DNA from: Rhodospirillales bacterium
GTDB taxonomy: Bacteria > Pseudomonadota > Alphaproteobacteria > BOG-932 > Roseiterribacteraceae
Direction: 5' to 3'
Assembly (NCBI GenBank): GCA_028291365.1
Contig: JAQGIE010000158.1
Span: 1-34,163, forward strand
Length of the DNA stretch: 34,163 nt
Positions within the stretch are counted from its first letter, which is position 1; each line of letters starts with the position of its first letter. Under the pieces are notes generated by a model. The model searched no databases. It was given only the letters and a program-made list of their open reading frames with translations, and had not been told where the DNA came from. Both the position numbers and the translations under genes were made by a program. Shown here piece after piece: positions 1 through 8,389 of the stretch.

Positions 1-365
1 CCGTCGTCCTTGTAGCCTTTCGGACGAATCTCGAGCGCATCGACGCCGCCGATCTTGCGTTCGATGATCGTCGCGCCCATCGCCTTGACGATCGCCTCGC
101 TGCGGCTGATCGCGGATTTCTCGGAGGCCTGATAGAGCGCTTCGAAATCTGCAGCGGTCCGTGGCGGCGCAGGCTCGGGCGCGTTGATGAACGCGGCATA
201 GGCTGCGTAAACCGCAGCAGCCTCGGGCGAGATCGTGGTCGGGACATAGGCCCGCAACGAAACCGGCGGCACTGCGGCGGCATCGGCTTGCGCCCATGCC
301 GGCATGGCGCAAGCGACGGTTCCAGCTCCGACCACCGCCGCAGTCAAAATTCGCAGTGCCCGCAT
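1..365 (-). CDS. Probable secreted alpha/beta hydrolase (N-terminal part, runs off the window)
   Basis: An open frame of 121 codons reads leftward from ATG at 365 and continues past base 1. The first ~25 residues form a signal peptide: basic start (MRALR), hydrophobic core, and an A-W-A cleavage motif before QADAAA. The mature N-terminus has an acidic-helical stretch followed by ERKIGGVDALEIRPKGYKDD. That resembles the strand pair just before the HGGG oxyanion loop in Abhydrolase_3/hormone-sensitive-lipase type esterases. The catalytic parts lie outside the window, so the family call is an inference from the N-terminus only. A GGGGGA ribosome site precedes the start. The gene is divergent from the beta-glucosidase gene, with about 120 bp between starts. 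Confidence 0.55.
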   Translation of the reverse strand, partial: MRALRILTAAVVGAGTVACAMPAWAQADAAAVPPVSLRAYVPTTISPEAAAVYAAYAAFINAPEPAPPRTAADFEALYQASEKSAISRSEAIVKAMGATIIERKIGGVDALEIRPKGYKDD

Positions 366-425
366 GGCATTTCCCCCATAGTCTGTTGCCGCTTACGGTC
401 GACCTTGGTACATAACATACAAGCA

Positions 426-446
426 GGCAAGACTGTTTGTCTTGCC
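426..446. promoter_or_regulatory. Perfect inverted repeat between divergent genes; candidate operator
   Basis: GGCAAGAC (426-433) and GTCTTGCC (439-446) are perfect 8-bp arms around a 5-bp centre. The repeat lies about 40 bp upstream of the chosen beta-glucosidase start and about 60 bp upstream of the divergent hydrolase start. It could be a binding site for a sugar-responsive repressor, or an RNA hairpin in the leader. No regulator gene is adjacent in the window. Confidence 0.35.
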
Positions 447-484
447 GGATTTGCGGCTCGCCCGGCACGGGCGCAGGAAGCTGG

Positions 485-2677
485 ATGCACAAAGAGTTCG
501 ACTCGCCGAAGCGGCTTCTGGAATGCATGACGCTGGACGAAAAGGTCGGGCAGCTCAGCCTCTATTCGGCGGACGTAAAGCTCGCGGGGCCGGATCCGGT
601 CAACCCGACGCTGAGCTTCCAGGCGCCCGAACACCGCTTTGCCGATATTCGCGCCGGCCGCGTCACCGGATTCTTCAACGGCCATGGCGACGCGTTCGTG
701 CGTACGCTGCAACGCATCGCAGTCGAGGAATCGCGGCTCGGCATTCCGCTGATTTTCGGGGCCGATGTCATTCACGGCTTCCACACGGCGTTTCCGGTGC
801 CACTCGCCGAAGCCGCGAGCTTCGAGCCCGATCTGTCGCGCAAGACCGCCGAAGCCGCAGCGCGAGAAGCCACGGCGCACGGCCTCCATTGGACCTTCGC
901 CCCGGGCGCGGATCTCTGCCGCGATGCGCGCTGGGGTCGCGCGGTGGAAAGCGCGGGCGAAGACGCGCTCGTGTCGGCACGCTTCGCGGCCGCGCGCGTG
1001 CGCGGCTTTCAAGGCGAGAGCCTCGCCGATCCACAGCGCCTGATGGCGACCGTCAAACATTTCGCAGCCTATGGCGCAGCCGAAGCCGGCCTCGACTACA
1101 ACACGGCCGAACTCTCCCGAACCACGTTGATCGACCACTATCTCCCGCCGTATCGCGCCGCCATCGAGGCCGGTGCCGGCGCGGTAATGAGCGCCTTCAA
1201 CGATGTCGACGGCGTGCCGGCGACGGCCAACCGCGTGCTCCTGACCGAGATTCTGCGAGAGCAATGGGGCTTCGAAGGTTTCGTCGTTTCGGATTTCGAG
1301 TCCGATCTCGAGACCATCGTGCACGGACTCGCGGCGACGCCGCGCGAAGCGGTGCGGCTCTGCTTCACCGCCGGTCTGGACATGTGCATGCAGAGCGGCA
1401 CCTACGCCGCGCACCTGCCGGGTCTGGTTGCGGACGGCACGATCGACATTCGCCGCATCGACCACGCGGTGCTGCGCGTGTTGCGCGCCAAGCAGGCGCT
1501 CGGCCTGTTCGAAAATCCGTATCGCGGCTTGGATCTCTCCTATGATCCCGTCCCGTCCCGAACGCTGGCCCGCGAGGCCGCGCGGCGCTGCGCGGTCTTA
1601 TTGAAGAACACGCACGGCGCGCTTCCATTGAAGCCGTCCGCGCGCATCGCGCTGATCGGTCCGTTCGCGCGCGAGCAGCAGAATCTCAACGGCGCCTGGG
1701 CGATCTTCGCCGCCAATGCCGAGTCCGTGAATTTGGAGCAAGGCTTCCTCGCGGCGCGCGGCGCCGATGCGCTCGTTGTCGAACCGGGCTGTGCCATCGA
1801 CGCGCCGCTCGACGGCGGTATCGATGCCGCGTTGGCCGCTGCGCGCAGCGCCGACGTGATCGTGTTGGCGCTCGGCGAAGGCCAGCACATGTCAGGCGAG
1901 TCGCGTTCGCGCGCGGACATCGGTCTGCCGGAGGCACAGCTGCAGCTCGCGCGCGCTTTGCGGAACGTCAGCAAGCCCATCATCACCTTGCTGCGCACGG
2001 GCCGGCCCTTGGTGATTCCGGAACTGGCGGACCTGTCGGATGCGCTTCTCGTGACCTGGTTTCTAGGCAGCGAGACCGGTCATGCTGTCGCTGATCTCGT
2101 ATTCGGCCACGCCGCGCCGAGCGGCCGTCTGCCGATGAGCTTTCCGCGGCATCAGGGACAGGTGCCGATCTATTATGCGCGCAAGCGCACGGGCCGGCCT
2201 GCTGCACCGCCGCCCGCGATGTTCACCGCGCGCTATATCGATGTGGATCCGACACCGCTTTACCCGTTCGGATTTGGACTCGGTTACGGCCGGGCCGACT
2301 ACGGCGCTACCGAAGTCGACGCGGCCGGGATCGGCTGGAACGACACCGTCACGGTCTCCTGCAGCATCACCGAAACGGCCGGTGTCGAGCTCGAAGAAGT
2401 GGTTCAGCTCTATGTGCGCGACGTGGCGGCAAGCCGCGTGCGTCCGGTCCGCGAACTCAAGGATTTTCGCAAAGTGCTGATTCCGGCACGTGGCAGCGTC
2501 ACGATCACGTTCACGCTGGGCCGCACCGATCTGGCGTTTGCCGATCTCGCCGGCGGCTCGGTCACCGAGCCGGGCGAGTTCCAGGTCTGGATCGCGCCGC
2601 ATGCCGAGGCCGGAACGCCGGCCACGTTCGTGCTCAAGGCGCCGCTGCCTTCGTCGGCCACTGAGGAAGCAACATGA
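485..2677 (+). CDS. Glycoside hydrolase family 3 beta-glucosidase (BglX-like), probably cytoplasmic
   Basis: This encodes a 730-aa GH3 enzyme expected to cleave terminal beta-linked glucose or similar sugars. The N-terminal TIM barrel carries the substrate-binding KHF motif (near residue 191) and the nucleophile Asp in VSDFES (Asp270). The second alpha/beta domain carries the GE-SR motif (about Glu472), the likely acid/base. The last ~110 residues form an Fn3-like domain with the usual VQLYVRD and RELKDF motifs. I chose ATG 485 because AGGAAG lies just upstream; a TTG at 437 in the same frame is possible. Neither start gives a signal peptide, unlike periplasmic BglX. The stop overlaps the next start as ATGA, so it is translationally coupled to the symporter. 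Substrate linkage cannot be read from sequence. Confidence 0.9.
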   Translation: MHKEFDSPKRLLECMTLDEKVGQLSLYSADVKLAGPDPVNPTLSFQAPEHRFADIRAGRVTGFFNGHGDAFVRTLQRIAVEESRLGIPLIFGADVIHGFHTAFPVPLAEAASFEPDLSRKTAEAAAREATAHGLHWTFAPGADLCRDARWGRAVESAGEDALVSARFAAARVRGFQGESLADPQRLMATVKHFAAYGAAEAGLDYNTAELSRTTLIDHYLPPYRAAIEAGAGAVMSAFNDVDGVPATANRVLLTEILREQWGFEGFVVSDFESDLETIVHGLAATPREAVRLCFTAGLDMCMQSGTYAAHLPGLVADGTIDIRRIDHAVLRVLRAKQALGLFENPYRGLDLSYDPVPSRTLAREAARRCAVLLKNTHGALPLKPSARIALIGPFAREQQNLNGAWAIFAANAESVNLEQGFLAARGADALVVEPGCAIDAPLDGGIDAALAAARSADVIVLALGEGQHMSGESRSRADIGLPEAQLQLARALRNVSKPIITLLRTGRPLVIPELADLSDALLVTWFLGSETGHAVADLVFGHAAPSGRLPMSFPRHQGQVPIYYARKRTGRPAAPPPAMFTARYIDVDPTPLYPFGFGLGYGRADYGATEVDAAGIGWNDTVTVSCSITETAGVELEEVVQLYVRDVAASRVRPVRELKDFRKVLIPARGSVTITFTLGRTDLAFADLAGGSVTEPGEFQVWIAPHAEAGTPATFVLKAPLPSSATEEAT

Positions 2678-4083
2678 CCGCAACGCACGGCATCGCGTCG
2701 TCCGCACGCGCCGATGAACCCGCTCCGGCCGCAATCGTCGCGCCCTTGGGCTGGAAGTCGATCGTCGCCTTTGCTTCAGGCGATTTCGCGTTCAACCTCT
2801 ATTGGCAAAGCCTCACGCTCTATCTGCTTTTCTACTACACCGACGCCGTCGGTCTTTCGCCGGCCGCCGCCGGACTCATCTACATGATCGCGTCCATCTG
2901 GGACGGGTTGATCGATCCGCTGATCGGGATGCTGGCGGATCGCACGCGCACGCGCTGGGGTCGGTACAGGCCGTATATTCTGATCGGGGCGCTGCCGCTC
3001 GGAGTGGGCTTCACCCTGCTCTATTTCCGCCCGCCGCTCGCCGGCACGGCACTGACCGCCGCCGTTCTCGGGACGCATCTTCTGTTTCGCAGTCTCTACG
3101 CGCTGGTCAACGTGCCGTACGCGGCGTTGACGGCACGGATCACGCAGGTGGCGCGCGAGCGCGCGACGATCTCGGGCATGCGCATGCTGTTCGCGGCCTG
3201 CGCCTCGATCGTGGTCGCGCTCTCCACGCAACCGATCGTGCAGGCGGTCACCGGACGGAACGACGGTCCCGACGGATTCTTCGTCGCTGCCGTCGTCTTC
3301 GCGGTCGTGGCCACGCTGATCCTGCCTTTCGTGTTCGCGACCACGCGAGAGCGGGTCGTCGTACCGGAGGCCGCCGGCATTCGAAATGTCGGCGCGACAT
3401 GGCGCACGATCCTGAACAACCGGGCCTTCTGGACGCTCGTGCTGGGCGGCGGATTCATGATCAGCTGCGCAACTGCGTTCAGCAAATCCGTGCTCTATTA
3501 TTTCAAATACTATCTGCAGGACGAAGCCGGCGCCCGGACCGCGCTCGCCCTTGCCGGCGCGAGCGGGCTGGTGATCGTACCGGCCTGGATGATGATCGCG
3601 CGATATCTGAGCAAGCGTGCGATCTGGCTAGCGAGCTGCGGCGTGTTCGCGGTCGGGCTCGTCGTCTTCAGCCTCGTCGACATACGCGCCGCGTGGCAGA
3701 TGAATGTCTACCTCGTCTACATGCAGGTGGGGATCCTCGGCCTCGCCTTCGCCTATTGGGGACTCCTGCCGGACACGGTCGAATACGGCGAGTGGCGCAG
3801 CGGCGTTCGCGTCGAAGCGCTCACCTTCGGCCTGGCGCTTTTGTTCCAGAAAATCGCGCTCGGTCTCGGCGCCGGGCTGTTCGGCGTCGCGCTGGATTTC
3901 ATCGGCTACCGCGCCAATGAGCTCCAGTCACAAGAGACGTTGCACGGGCTGAAGAGCATTATGGTCGGACTACCGTTGTTCGGCGTCGCGATCTGCGCGC
4001 TCGCGATGTTCTTCAATCCGCTGAAGCGCGGAACGCATGAGAAGATCGTCGCAACGCTCTCGGCAGGACGTTTGCGGGGATAA
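2674..4083 (+). CDS. GPH-family (MelB/XynB-type) sugar:cation symporter
   Basis: This is a 469-aa polytopic inner-membrane protein with about 12 hydrophobic segments. It has the glycoside-pentoside-hexuronide features: an early charged segment, DGLIDPLIGMLADRTRTRWGRYRP (loop 2-3 signature), and a late PDTVEYGEWRSGVR motif typical of the family. It should import glycosides with Na+ or H+. The start overlaps the beta-glucosidase stop by 4 nt, which argues that imported glycoside is split in the cytoplasm by that enzyme. The 3' end of this gene and ~30 bp beyond it recur in diverged form at 4948-5013. The exact sugar is not determinable. Confidence 0.88.
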   Translation: MTATHGIASSARADEPAPAAIVAPLGWKSIVAFASGDFAFNLYWQSLTLYLLFYYTDAVGLSPAAAGLIYMIASIWDGLIDPLIGMLADRTRTRWGRYRPYILIGALPLGVGFTLLYFRPPLAGTALTAAVLGTHLLFRSLYALVNVPYAALTARITQVARERATISGMRMLFAACASIVVALSTQPIVQAVTGRNDGPDGFFVAAVVFAVVATLILPFVFATTRERVVVPEAAGIRNVGATWRTILNNRAFWTLVLGGGFMISCATAFSKSVLYYFKYYLQDEAGARTALALAGASGLVIVPAWMMIARYLSKRAIWLASCGVFAVGLVVFSLVDIRAAWQMNVYLVYMQVGILGLAFAYWGLLPDTVEYGEWRSGVRVEALTFGLALLFQKIALGLGAGLFGVALDFIGYRANELQSQETLHGLKSIMVGLPLFGVAICALAMFFNPLKRGTHEKIVATLSAGRLRG

Positions 4084-4114
4084 ACAATAGAGGCTGGACT
4101 CGATCACGGCTGCG
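4048..4114 (+). repeat. Imperfect 67-bp direct repeat, copy 1 (symporter 3' end)
   Basis: This segment covers the last codons of the symporter gene and 31 bp after its stop. It matches 4948-5013: about 21 of the first 24 bases agree, a middle section has diverged, and the last 25 bases (4090-4114) are identical to 4989-5013. Several of the differences in the coding part fall at third codon positions, as between homologous genes. Confidence 0.8.
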
Positions 4115-4235
4115 GGCATCGCCCAACCAACAGTCACGCCAGCGAAAAATCAGAACTTGTGCTGAAGCTGCGCGCTAGCTGTACGCGCGCCGGCACGCCT
4201 CTGGATATCGCCATGCCAAATTGGAGGACAACACG

Positions 4236-4724
4236 ATGCTGCGTACCCCTCGGAGGCTCATCCTACTCAGCTTAATCGTAGCAGGCGTGGCGGCCTTCCT
4301 TTTCAGCCCAGGCGTGGCGCAGGCACAAGACGCCGCCAGGAGGGCCCCCGCGCTGGTCGGAACGTGGCGCGTGATCTTTGATCGTCCCCCAGGACCTCCC
4401 GGCACCGCCCTCGTCACCTTCACGTCGGACGGCACGTCGGTCCGCACCACCGACAGGTCCCCGGTTATGAGCGCGTCCCACGGCGCATGGATGCAAGTCA
4501 ACGAGCGTGAGTTTCAAGCCACCTGGCACGCATTCCAGTTCGACGAGAAGGGCGTTCACATCGGAAACCAACAAGCGAGCTTCCGGGTCACCTTCGGATC
4601 GGACCTCAATAGATTTACCGGGATGGCGAAGGGGACTGCCCACGCTCTTGACGGTACATTGAAGGGCACGGTCGCAGGGCCGTTTCAGGGAACGCGAGTC
4701 GTCGTTGAGCCTTACACCGACTGA
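4236..4724 (+). CDS. Small secreted protein of unknown function
   Basis: This encodes 162 aa starting at ATG 4236, chosen because GGAGGA lies 7 nt upstream. Residues 1-31 are a clear Sec signal peptide: basic start MLRTPRR, hydrophobic core, AQA cleavage site before QDAARR. The mature part is a compact, strand-rich domain that opens with a GTWRV motif and has alternating hydrophobic segments. This is reminiscent of lipocalin-like or other small beta-barrel domains, but I do not recognise the family. It lies between the two copies of the 67-bp direct repeat, next to an IS110 remnant, so it may have been brought in with that segment. There is no obvious operon partner. Confidence 0.7.
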   Translation: MLRTPRRLILLSLIVAGVAAFLFSPGVAQAQDAARRAPALVGTWRVIFDRPPGPPGTALVTFTSDGTSVRTTDRSPVMSASHGAWMQVNEREFQATWHAFQFDEKGVHIGNQQASFRVTFGSDLNRFTGMAKGTAHALDGTLKGTVAGPFQGTRVVVEPYTD

Positions 4725-4737
4725 CGCGATCGTCATT

Positions 4738-4958
4738 CGCCGACGCGCTGCGGACCGAGCCGAGACGTTGCCCGACGAACAAGCCCACCTGCTCGACCCG
4801 TTGGTCGACATGATCGTCGGCGAGCACGCGCGGCATCGCCAATCTCCGTGAGATCGAAAAGCACCTTCTGTACCTGCAGAAGCGGCTGACCGAGATCGAT
4901 GAGGATATGGACGAGGCCATGCGCTCGTCGCCGGCCTGGCGCTTCCGGTCGCAACTCT
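4738..4958 (+). pseudogene. IS110-family transposase remnant (internal fragment, frameshifted)
   Basis: Two adjacent frames together read like the middle of an IS110 transposase. The first (to about 4839) gives ADRAETLPDEQAHLLDPLVD then MIVGEHARHR, matching the family's PLPDEQ...LVxxRRQLVxMIVAE segment, with the RRRQ part missing. After a +1 shift, 4835 onward gives IANLREIEKHLLYLQKRLTE, then a run ending SSPAWRFR, the family's helical linker before the VPGVG motif. No DEDD catalytic end and no second domain remain. It is therefore a decayed insertion-sequence scar, not an active element. Confidence 0.6.
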
Positions 4959-5013
4959 CTCGGCGGGACGTATGCCGGAGCGACACTGGAGGCTGGACTC
5001 GATCACGGCTGCG
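4948..5013 (+). repeat. Imperfect 67-bp direct repeat, copy 2
   Basis: This is the second copy of the symporter 3'-end segment (see 4048-4114), offset by about 900 bp. It follows directly on the IS110 remnant. No further symporter sequence is recognisable upstream of it, so it is a short scar rather than a gene. Confidence 0.75.
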
Positions 5014-5161
5014 ATCGCAGCCGGGTCTGTTCTCGTAGAGGCGCCGAAGTTGCGTGGTTGCACGACGCAGCCAGACGAAATGGCGTCCCCAAGGTGACGA
5101 AGCTGAGAACTGGACCTTGGACCCGGCACGATCGCGCAACGAGCCAGCCTGATTGCGGATT
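5014..5161. other. Intergenic stretch containing an att-like copy of the tRNA-Glu 3' end
   Basis: No gene is supported here. The notable part is 5081-5094, TGGCGTCCCCAAGG, identical to 8314-8327, which is the last 14 nt (with CCA) of the minus-strand tRNA-Glu gene. With one mismatch the match runs 17 bp. The orientation is the same as in the tRNA. It is a candidate attachment-site remnant marking the far edge of an island inserted at the tRNA. Confidence 0.5.
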
Positions 5162-7489
5162 TCAGCTCCGCTTTCGGAACGCTTCTGCCAGCGCAGCGCC
5201 GAGCGCGCCCTGGGGCTCCACCCGCTCCGGCCGGGCATGGTTCTGCCGTGCACCGGAATGCTTCTTTCGCTCGTCGCGCGGTTCGGGTTTGTCGGATCCC
5301 TGGCTCGAATCCTTTCGCATCGACAGGCCGATACGCTTGCGCGCGATGTCAACGTCGACGACGCGGACCTTCACGACGTCGCCTGCCTTCACGATTTCGT
5401 GCGCGTCCTTCACGAACCGGTCGGCGAGCTGCGAGACATGCACGAGGCCGTCCTGGTGCACGCCGATATCGACGAATGCCCCGAAGGCGGCCACGTTGGT
5501 CACCGTACCTTCCAGCAACATGCCGGGCTTCAGATCCTTGAGGTTATCGACACCATCGGCAAACGTCGCCGTCCTGAAGCTTGGACGTGGATCGCGGCCC
5601 GGCTTGTCCAGTTCGGCAATGATGTCGCGCACGGTCGGCAGGCCGAAGCGCTCGTCGACGAAGGCGCCCGGATCCAGCGCCTTGAGCGCGGCGCTGTCCC
5701 CCATCAGCGCGCGAAGGTCGCGCCCGCATGCGGCAACGATTTTCTTGGCTACGCCATAGGCTTCCGGATGCACGGAAGATGCATCGAGCGGCTCGATGCC
5801 GCCCAGGATGCGCAGAAAACCGGCGCACTGCTCGAATGTCCGCGGTCCGAGCCGGGTGACGTTGAGCAACTCCTTGCGGCTGGAAAACGGGCCGGCGCTA
5901 TTGCGATGCGCGACGATCAGTTCGGCCACGGAGCTCCCAAGTCCCGACACGCGCGCGAGTAGCGAGGCCGAGGCGGTATTCAGGTCGACGCCGACGGCAT
6001 TCACCGCATCTTCGACAACCGCTTCCAGCGCGCGCGCCAGCCGGTATTGGTCGACGTCGTGCTGGTACTGTCCGACGCCGATCGATTTCGGCTCGATCTT
6101 GACCAGCTCGGCCAGCGGGTCCTGCAGCCGGCGTGCAATCGAAACGGCGCCGCGCAGCGAAACGTCCAGATCCGGGAATTCCGCCGCTGCAGTTGCGGAC
6201 GCCGAATAGATGGAAGCTCCTGCTTCGCTGACGATCACTTTGAGCGGTTTCGGCGCTTGCATGTCGCCCAACAGTTCCGCCACCAGTTTTTCGGTTTCCC
6301 GGCTTCCGGTTCCGTTGCCGATGGCGATGAGTTCAACGCCGTGTTGGCGCACGAGGCTGGCGATCTCGGCCTGCGCTCCGCGCACGTCGTTTCTGGGCGG
6401 GAACGGATAGACCGTCGTGGTTGCAACCGGCTTGCCCGTGCCATCGACGACCGCGACTTTGACGCCGGTCCGGATTCCAGGATCCAGGCCCATCGTTGCG
6501 CGCGAGCCGGCCGGTGCGGCCAGCAGCAGATCCTTCAGGTTTCGCGCGAAGACCTGGATCGCCTCTTCTTCCGCGCGTTCGCGCAGTGTGCTCATCAGAT
6601 CGATGCTCAGGTGCAGTGACAGTTTCACGCGCCAGGTCCAGCCTGCCACCCCCATCAGCCAGCGATCGCCCGGGTGTTCTCCGCCGATTGCGTAGGTCTG
6701 CGCGATCATGCGCTCGACCGGCTTCACCGGTGAGACGTCGTCCGCATCGACTTCGATGTCGAGAGACAGGACGTCTTCGTTGCGGCCGCGCAGCATGGCG
6801 AGGGCGCGATGGCCCGGCACGCCGGACCAGCGTTCGGCACGGTCGTAATAGTCGGAGAATTTCGTGCCCGACTCCTGCTTGCCGTCGAGCACGCGCGACC
6901 GGAGGAACGCGCGTTCCTGCAGATAGGTGCGAAGACGGCCGACGAGATCTGCATTTTCTGCGAACTGTTCGGTCAGGATGTCGCGTGCACCATCGAGTGC
7001 GGCCTTAACATCGACCACTTTGTCCGTGAGATAGGCTTCCGCGAGTTCGGATGGTGTCGCCGTCCGGTCGGCGAGAATGGCTTCCGCGAGCGGGGCGAGG
7101 CCGTTTTCACGGGCGATTTCGCCCTTCGTACGCCGCTTCACCTTGTAGGGCAGGTAGATGTCTTCGAGCTCGGCTTTCGTGGTCGCTGCAGCGATTTTCG
7201 CTTGCAGATCATCCGACAGCTTGCCCTGTTCGCGGATCGAAGAAATGATCGTCTCGCGCCGCGCATCGAGTTCGCGCAGATAGATCAGGCGCTCTGCCAG
7301 CTGACGCAGCTGCGTGTCGTCAAGACCGCCGGTCACTTCCTTGCGATAGCGTGCGATGAACGGAACGGTTGCTCCCTCGTCGAGCAATGCGACGGCAGCT
7401 GTCACCTGCTGTGGCCTGGCACCGATTTCCGATGCAATGACCGATGTAATGGTCTGCGATGCCGGGATTGCCGGAGATGTGCCGCTCAT
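5162..7489 (-). CDS. tex: Tex-family transcription accessory / RNA-binding protein
   Basis: This 775-aa protein has the full Tex layout. The N-terminal helical region has the family motif [19 protein letters not shown] near residue 40. A YqgF/RNase H-like domain starts at [21 protein letters not shown] helix-hairpin-helix section follows, with [17 protein letters not shown] and a second hairpin ending GPRTFEQ. The C-terminal S1 RNA-binding domain spans about 656-725 ([19 protein letters not shown]...GLSMR). Tex proteins bind nucleic acid and affect transcription; Tex is usually non-essential. The ~50-residue tail is charged and low-complexity. The gene is intact although it lies between an att-like site and recombinase debris. 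No strong ribosome site is seen upstream of the ATG. Confidence 0.95.
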   Translation of the reverse strand: MSGTSPAIPASQTITSVIASEIGARPQQVTAAVALLDEGATVPFIARYRKEVTGGLDDTQLRQLAERLIYLRELDARRETIISSIREQGKLSDDLQAKIAAATTKAELEDIYLPYKVKRRTKGEIARENGLAPLAEAILADRTATPSELAEAYLTDKVVDVKAALDGARDILTEQFAENADLVGRLRTYLQERAFLRSRVLDGKQESGTKFSDYYDRAERWSGVPGHRALAMLRGRNEDVLSLDIEVDADDVSPVKPVERMIAQTYAIGGEHPGDRWLMGVAGWTWRVKLSLHLSIDLMSTLRERAEEEAIQVFARNLKDLLLAAPAGSRATMGLDPGIRTGVKVAVVDGTGKPVATTTVYPFPPRNDVRGAQAEIASLVRQHGVELIAIGNGTGSRETEKLVAELLGDMQAPKPLKVIVSEAGASIYSASATAAAEFPDLDVSLRGAVSIARRLQDPLAELVKIEPKSIGVGQYQHDVDQYRLARALEAVVEDAVNAVGVDLNTASASLLARVSGLGSSVAELIVAHRNSAGPFSSRKELLNVTRLGPRTFEQCAGFLRILGGIEPLDASSVHPEAYGVAKKIVAACGRDLRALMGDSAALKALDPGAFVDERFGLPTVRDIIAELDKPGRDPRPSFRTATFADGVDNLKDLKPGMLLEGTVTNVAAFGAFVDIGVHQDGLVHVSQLADRFVKDAHEIVKAGDVVKVRVVDVDIARKRIGLSMRKDSSQGSDKPEPRDERKKHSGARQNHARPERVEPQGALGAALAEAFRKRS

Positions 7490-7507
7490 GCGCTACTCGA
7501 CGATGAA

Positions 7508-7978
7508 ATGGGGCGCGAACTTACTCAAGCCGACGCCGCACCGCAACGTGTGCGCCTTTCGCCGCACAGTGCGGGCTGGACGCCAAGCATCGGGCGCCAT
7601 CGCCAGGTCTTGTCCCTTCACTTGCATTGCGAGAGCGCGCAGCAACGCCCCGACGCACGCGTGTATGAGAAGGTTTGTCTGCACGCCGAAACTGGCGACC
7701 TGTGGGGGGAACGGTTCACCATCTTGCCGCTCGGCGAAGCAACCTACGTTGTCGATCAGCCTGCGGAGGAAAGGGTGACGCCAGCTTCGGTGGGCCAGGC
7801 TAAGGTCAACGCAAACTCGATCGGATTTTCGGTCAATGTCGATGGCCAAGTGAGACGTTTTTCGGGCCGGATTACCGACAAGGATCTCGTTGGAGAATCC
7901 GCTCGATGCGGTTTCGGCCTCGACAGGCATCGCGGTCGAATGGGTGGAGACGCTTGCGGGTCGGGTTGTTGGGGATGA
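7508..7978 (+). pseudogene. Possible remnant of a hypothetical gene, cut by IS5 debris
   Basis: From ATG 7508 a frame gives a plausible soluble protein with ETGDLWGERFTILPLGEATY and a segment VNANSIGFSVNVDGQVRRFS. It degenerates after about 7890, where transposase sequence on the other strand begins. I do not recognise the family. There is no good ribosome site, and the 5' end touches the start of tex. An overlapping minus-strand frame (7493-7930) is equally long but reads less like a protein. Function cannot be assigned, and it may be non-coding. Confidence 0.25.
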
Positions 7979-8060
7979 CCGGAACGATGCCGCGCTCGAT
8001 CAGGAACGCGCGTAGCGCATCGCTGTCGTAGGCCATATCGGCGGCGAGCTGGGCGGCCGG
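7890..8060 (-). pseudogene. IS5-family transposase fragment (DDE C-terminal part)
   Basis: About 57 codons read like the third quarter of an IS5-type transposase: ADMAYDSDALRAFLIERGI, then VPVIPNNPTRK, then CRGRNRIERI. This contains the second catalytic Asp context (D in the aDkaYDSD block) and the final Glu in the RNRIE signature; the usual Tyr of that signature is Cys here. The N-terminal half is missing or frameshifted, and the sequence stops abruptly at 7890. It lies between the hypothetical remnant and the recombinase remnant and is not functional. Confidence 0.65.
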
Positions 8061-8069
8061 GCAACGGCT

Positions 8070-8354
8070 TCGACCAGCGCGATTGCGAACCGGCGCTTTG
8101 CGGAAGCCGTCCGGCGCAAGCTGCTCGACGAAACCGAGACGAGCTTCCGACGTGATTACGTCCGGCTGCTCGTGTCGGAGGTGCTGGTGGGCCGCGATCG
8201 CCTGACGATCCGCGGCGATCGTGCCGCATTGGCCGATACGATCACGCAGACCGGACCACCACCGGAGGACGCACCCCCCGGAAGCGGGTCGGTTCTGCGT
8301 TCCATGGGCGCGTTGGCGTCCCCAAGGGGATTTGAACCCCTGTTCTCGCCGTGA
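8070..8354 (+). pseudogene. C-terminal fragment of a large serine site-specific recombinase, ending inside tRNA-Glu
   Basis: The frame gives NRRFAEAVRRKLLDE, then FRRDYVRLLVSEVLVGRDR and LTIRGDRAALADTI, which matches the conserved end of resolvase/Pin-type large serine recombinases (pattern FRRxYxRLLVDRVxVxDxEIRIRGxxAALA). It then runs on as ASPRGFEPLFSP, which is the antisense of tRNA-Glu, and stops in the anticodon-loop region. That kind of tail is typical of recombinase genes sitting at a tRNA attachment site. An in-frame stop at 8013 and the IS5 debris remove the catalytic N-terminus. This is a dead integrase. Confidence 0.65.
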
Positions 8355-8389
8355 GAGGGCGATGTCCTGGGCCACTAGACGATGGGGAC
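8314..8389 (-). tRNA. tRNA-Glu (anticodon CTC), CCA encoded
   Basis: The minus strand from 8389 folds as a complete cloverleaf. The acceptor GTCCCCA pairs with TGGGGAC, with discriminator G. The D arm is GTCT...GGAC. The anticodon stem TCGCC/GGCGA encloses loop CTCTCAC, giving anticodon CTC (Glu, codon GAG). The T arm is AGGGG-TTCAAAT-CCCCT. A 3' CCA is encoded at 8314-8316. The last 14 nt recur at 5081-5094, and a dead recombinase gene reads into the tRNA from its 3' side. Confidence 0.95.

Noticed and set aside
344-1465. Long minus-strand frame opposite the beta-glucosidase gene
   Set aside because: It lies wholly opposite a clear GH3 gene; the translation is Arg/Ala-rich with no recognisable motif, as expected for antisense of GC-rich coding DNA.
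4899-5759. Plus-strand frame of 286 codons spanning the IS110 scar and the tex 3' end
   Set aside because: It is composed of IS scar, intergenic sequence and antisense tex; there is no ribosome site and no coherent domain.
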